64,000 nt of DNA from Pterobdella sp. o SKG-2022 (Eukaryota > Annelida > Clitellata > Hirudinida > Piscicolidae). Within the stretch, counting starts at the first letter, position 1. The stretch covers positions 37,013-101,012 of the forward strand of contig CAXIVU010000139.1 of NCBI GenBank assembly GCA_964035795.1. The letters are read 5' to 3'. More notes on this DNA, generated by a model. That model saw only the letters and a list, made by a program, of their open reading frames with translations, made no database searches and was not told the origin of the DNA. The stretch itself is not shown here.

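Larger units (their letters stand above)
1..64000. repeat. 159-bp tandem megasatellite, about 402.5 units, fills the window
   Basis: The 12-base string at position 1 (caatcgttgtcg) recurs at 160 and then every 159 bp to 63920. All units have the same orientation. The only departures from a strict 159-bp period are three 1-bp indels near 2528, 4122 and 9491. Unit starts are therefore 1+159k at the left edge and 2+159k to the right of 9491. The unit is 37.7% G+C and the + strand is G- and T-rich (66% G+T). Most units are identical or differ by one to three substitutions. Both ends lie outside the window, so the copy number is a minimum. The fixed length divisible by three suits a coding repeat, but unequal exchange between near-identical units would also preserve the length. 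Confidence 0.99.

Noticed and set aside
9483..63953. TTG at 63951-63953 as the real start codon of the giant protein
   Set aside because: The same TTG occurs in every unit and the frame is open upstream to the window edge, so it is only the first alternative start codon inside the window.
1..64000. CRISPR array
   Set aside because: The repeat unit is contiguous and has no unique spacers; 159-bp identical units do not fit a repeat-spacer pattern.
1..64000. Non-coding centromeric-type satellite
   Set aside because: Not excluded, but not preferred: the exact 53-codon period, the mucin-like composition and 343 units without a stop in one phase favour coding. Higher-order repeats alone do not decide it.
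1..64000. G-quadruplex-forming repeat on the G-rich strand
   Set aside because: I found no run of three G in the canonical unit or in the variants, so a standard quadruplex motif is absent.
1..64000. Simple trinucleotide (GTT/AAC) microsatellite
   Set aside because: GTT triplets are frequent because Thr codons are frequent, but no pure tract exceeds a few copies and the 159-bp unit is complex and constant.
1..64000. Introns, promoter, terminator or mobile-element ends within the array
   Set aside because: Every unit is the same sequence. No segment departs from the repeat by more than a few substitutions or one base, so nothing could hold such an element.

Overview
The whole 64-kb window is one uninterrupted, head-to-tail tandem array. 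The unit is 159 bp. I count 402 complete units (1-63919) and an 81-bp partial unit (63920-64000). Neither end of the array is in the window, and I see no unique sequence, RNA gene, promoter, terminator, mobile element or unrelated gene. The unit is 37.7% G+C and strongly strand-asymmetric: the + strand unit has 40 G, 20 C, 65 T and 34 A.

159 is 53 codons, so any phase that is open in one unit stays open along the array. On the - strand one phase reads a 53-residue unit that is 51% threonine (27 T, 5 S, 5 V, 3 A, 3 I, 2 each of P, M, E and L, 1 K, 1 Q; no C, G, N, D, H, R, F, Y or W). This looks like the repeat domain of a giant mucin-like or otherwise O-glycosylated surface or secreted protein. 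The main reading frame enters from the right edge and runs 18,171 codons to a stop at 9483-9485. That stop, and two further breaks, come from 1-bp indels at about 9491, 4122 and 2528. Left of each indel the same Thr-rich phase resumes, so 1-9490 is either the broken continuation of the same gene or the same gene with consensus errors. The shifted segments are described, not joined.

Layout from left to right. 1-8470 is almost perfectly homogeneous (about 53 units, no substitution noticed, two indels). 8470-10470 is a short variant zone. 10630-14400 is homogeneous. 14400-19770 has scattered variants. 19770-24380 is homogeneous (28 canonical units). 24380-49600 is rich in variants arranged as higher-order repeats of 3, 5, 7, 10 and 11 units. 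49600-53000 is mostly canonical. 53000-64000 is again variant-rich, with 15-, 24- and 46/47-unit duplications. Shared variant haplotypes show that the array grew by repeated segmental duplication in whole units.

Organism: uncertain. A coding megasatellite of hundreds of near-identical units, AT-rich with Thr codons ACA 16, ACT 6, ACG 5 and ACC 0 per unit, fits a eukaryote (protist, fungus or invertebrate) better than a bacterium, but nothing in the window proves it. A non-coding satellite cannot be excluded: the opposite strand also has an open phase, and the substitutions show no clear excess of silent changes.
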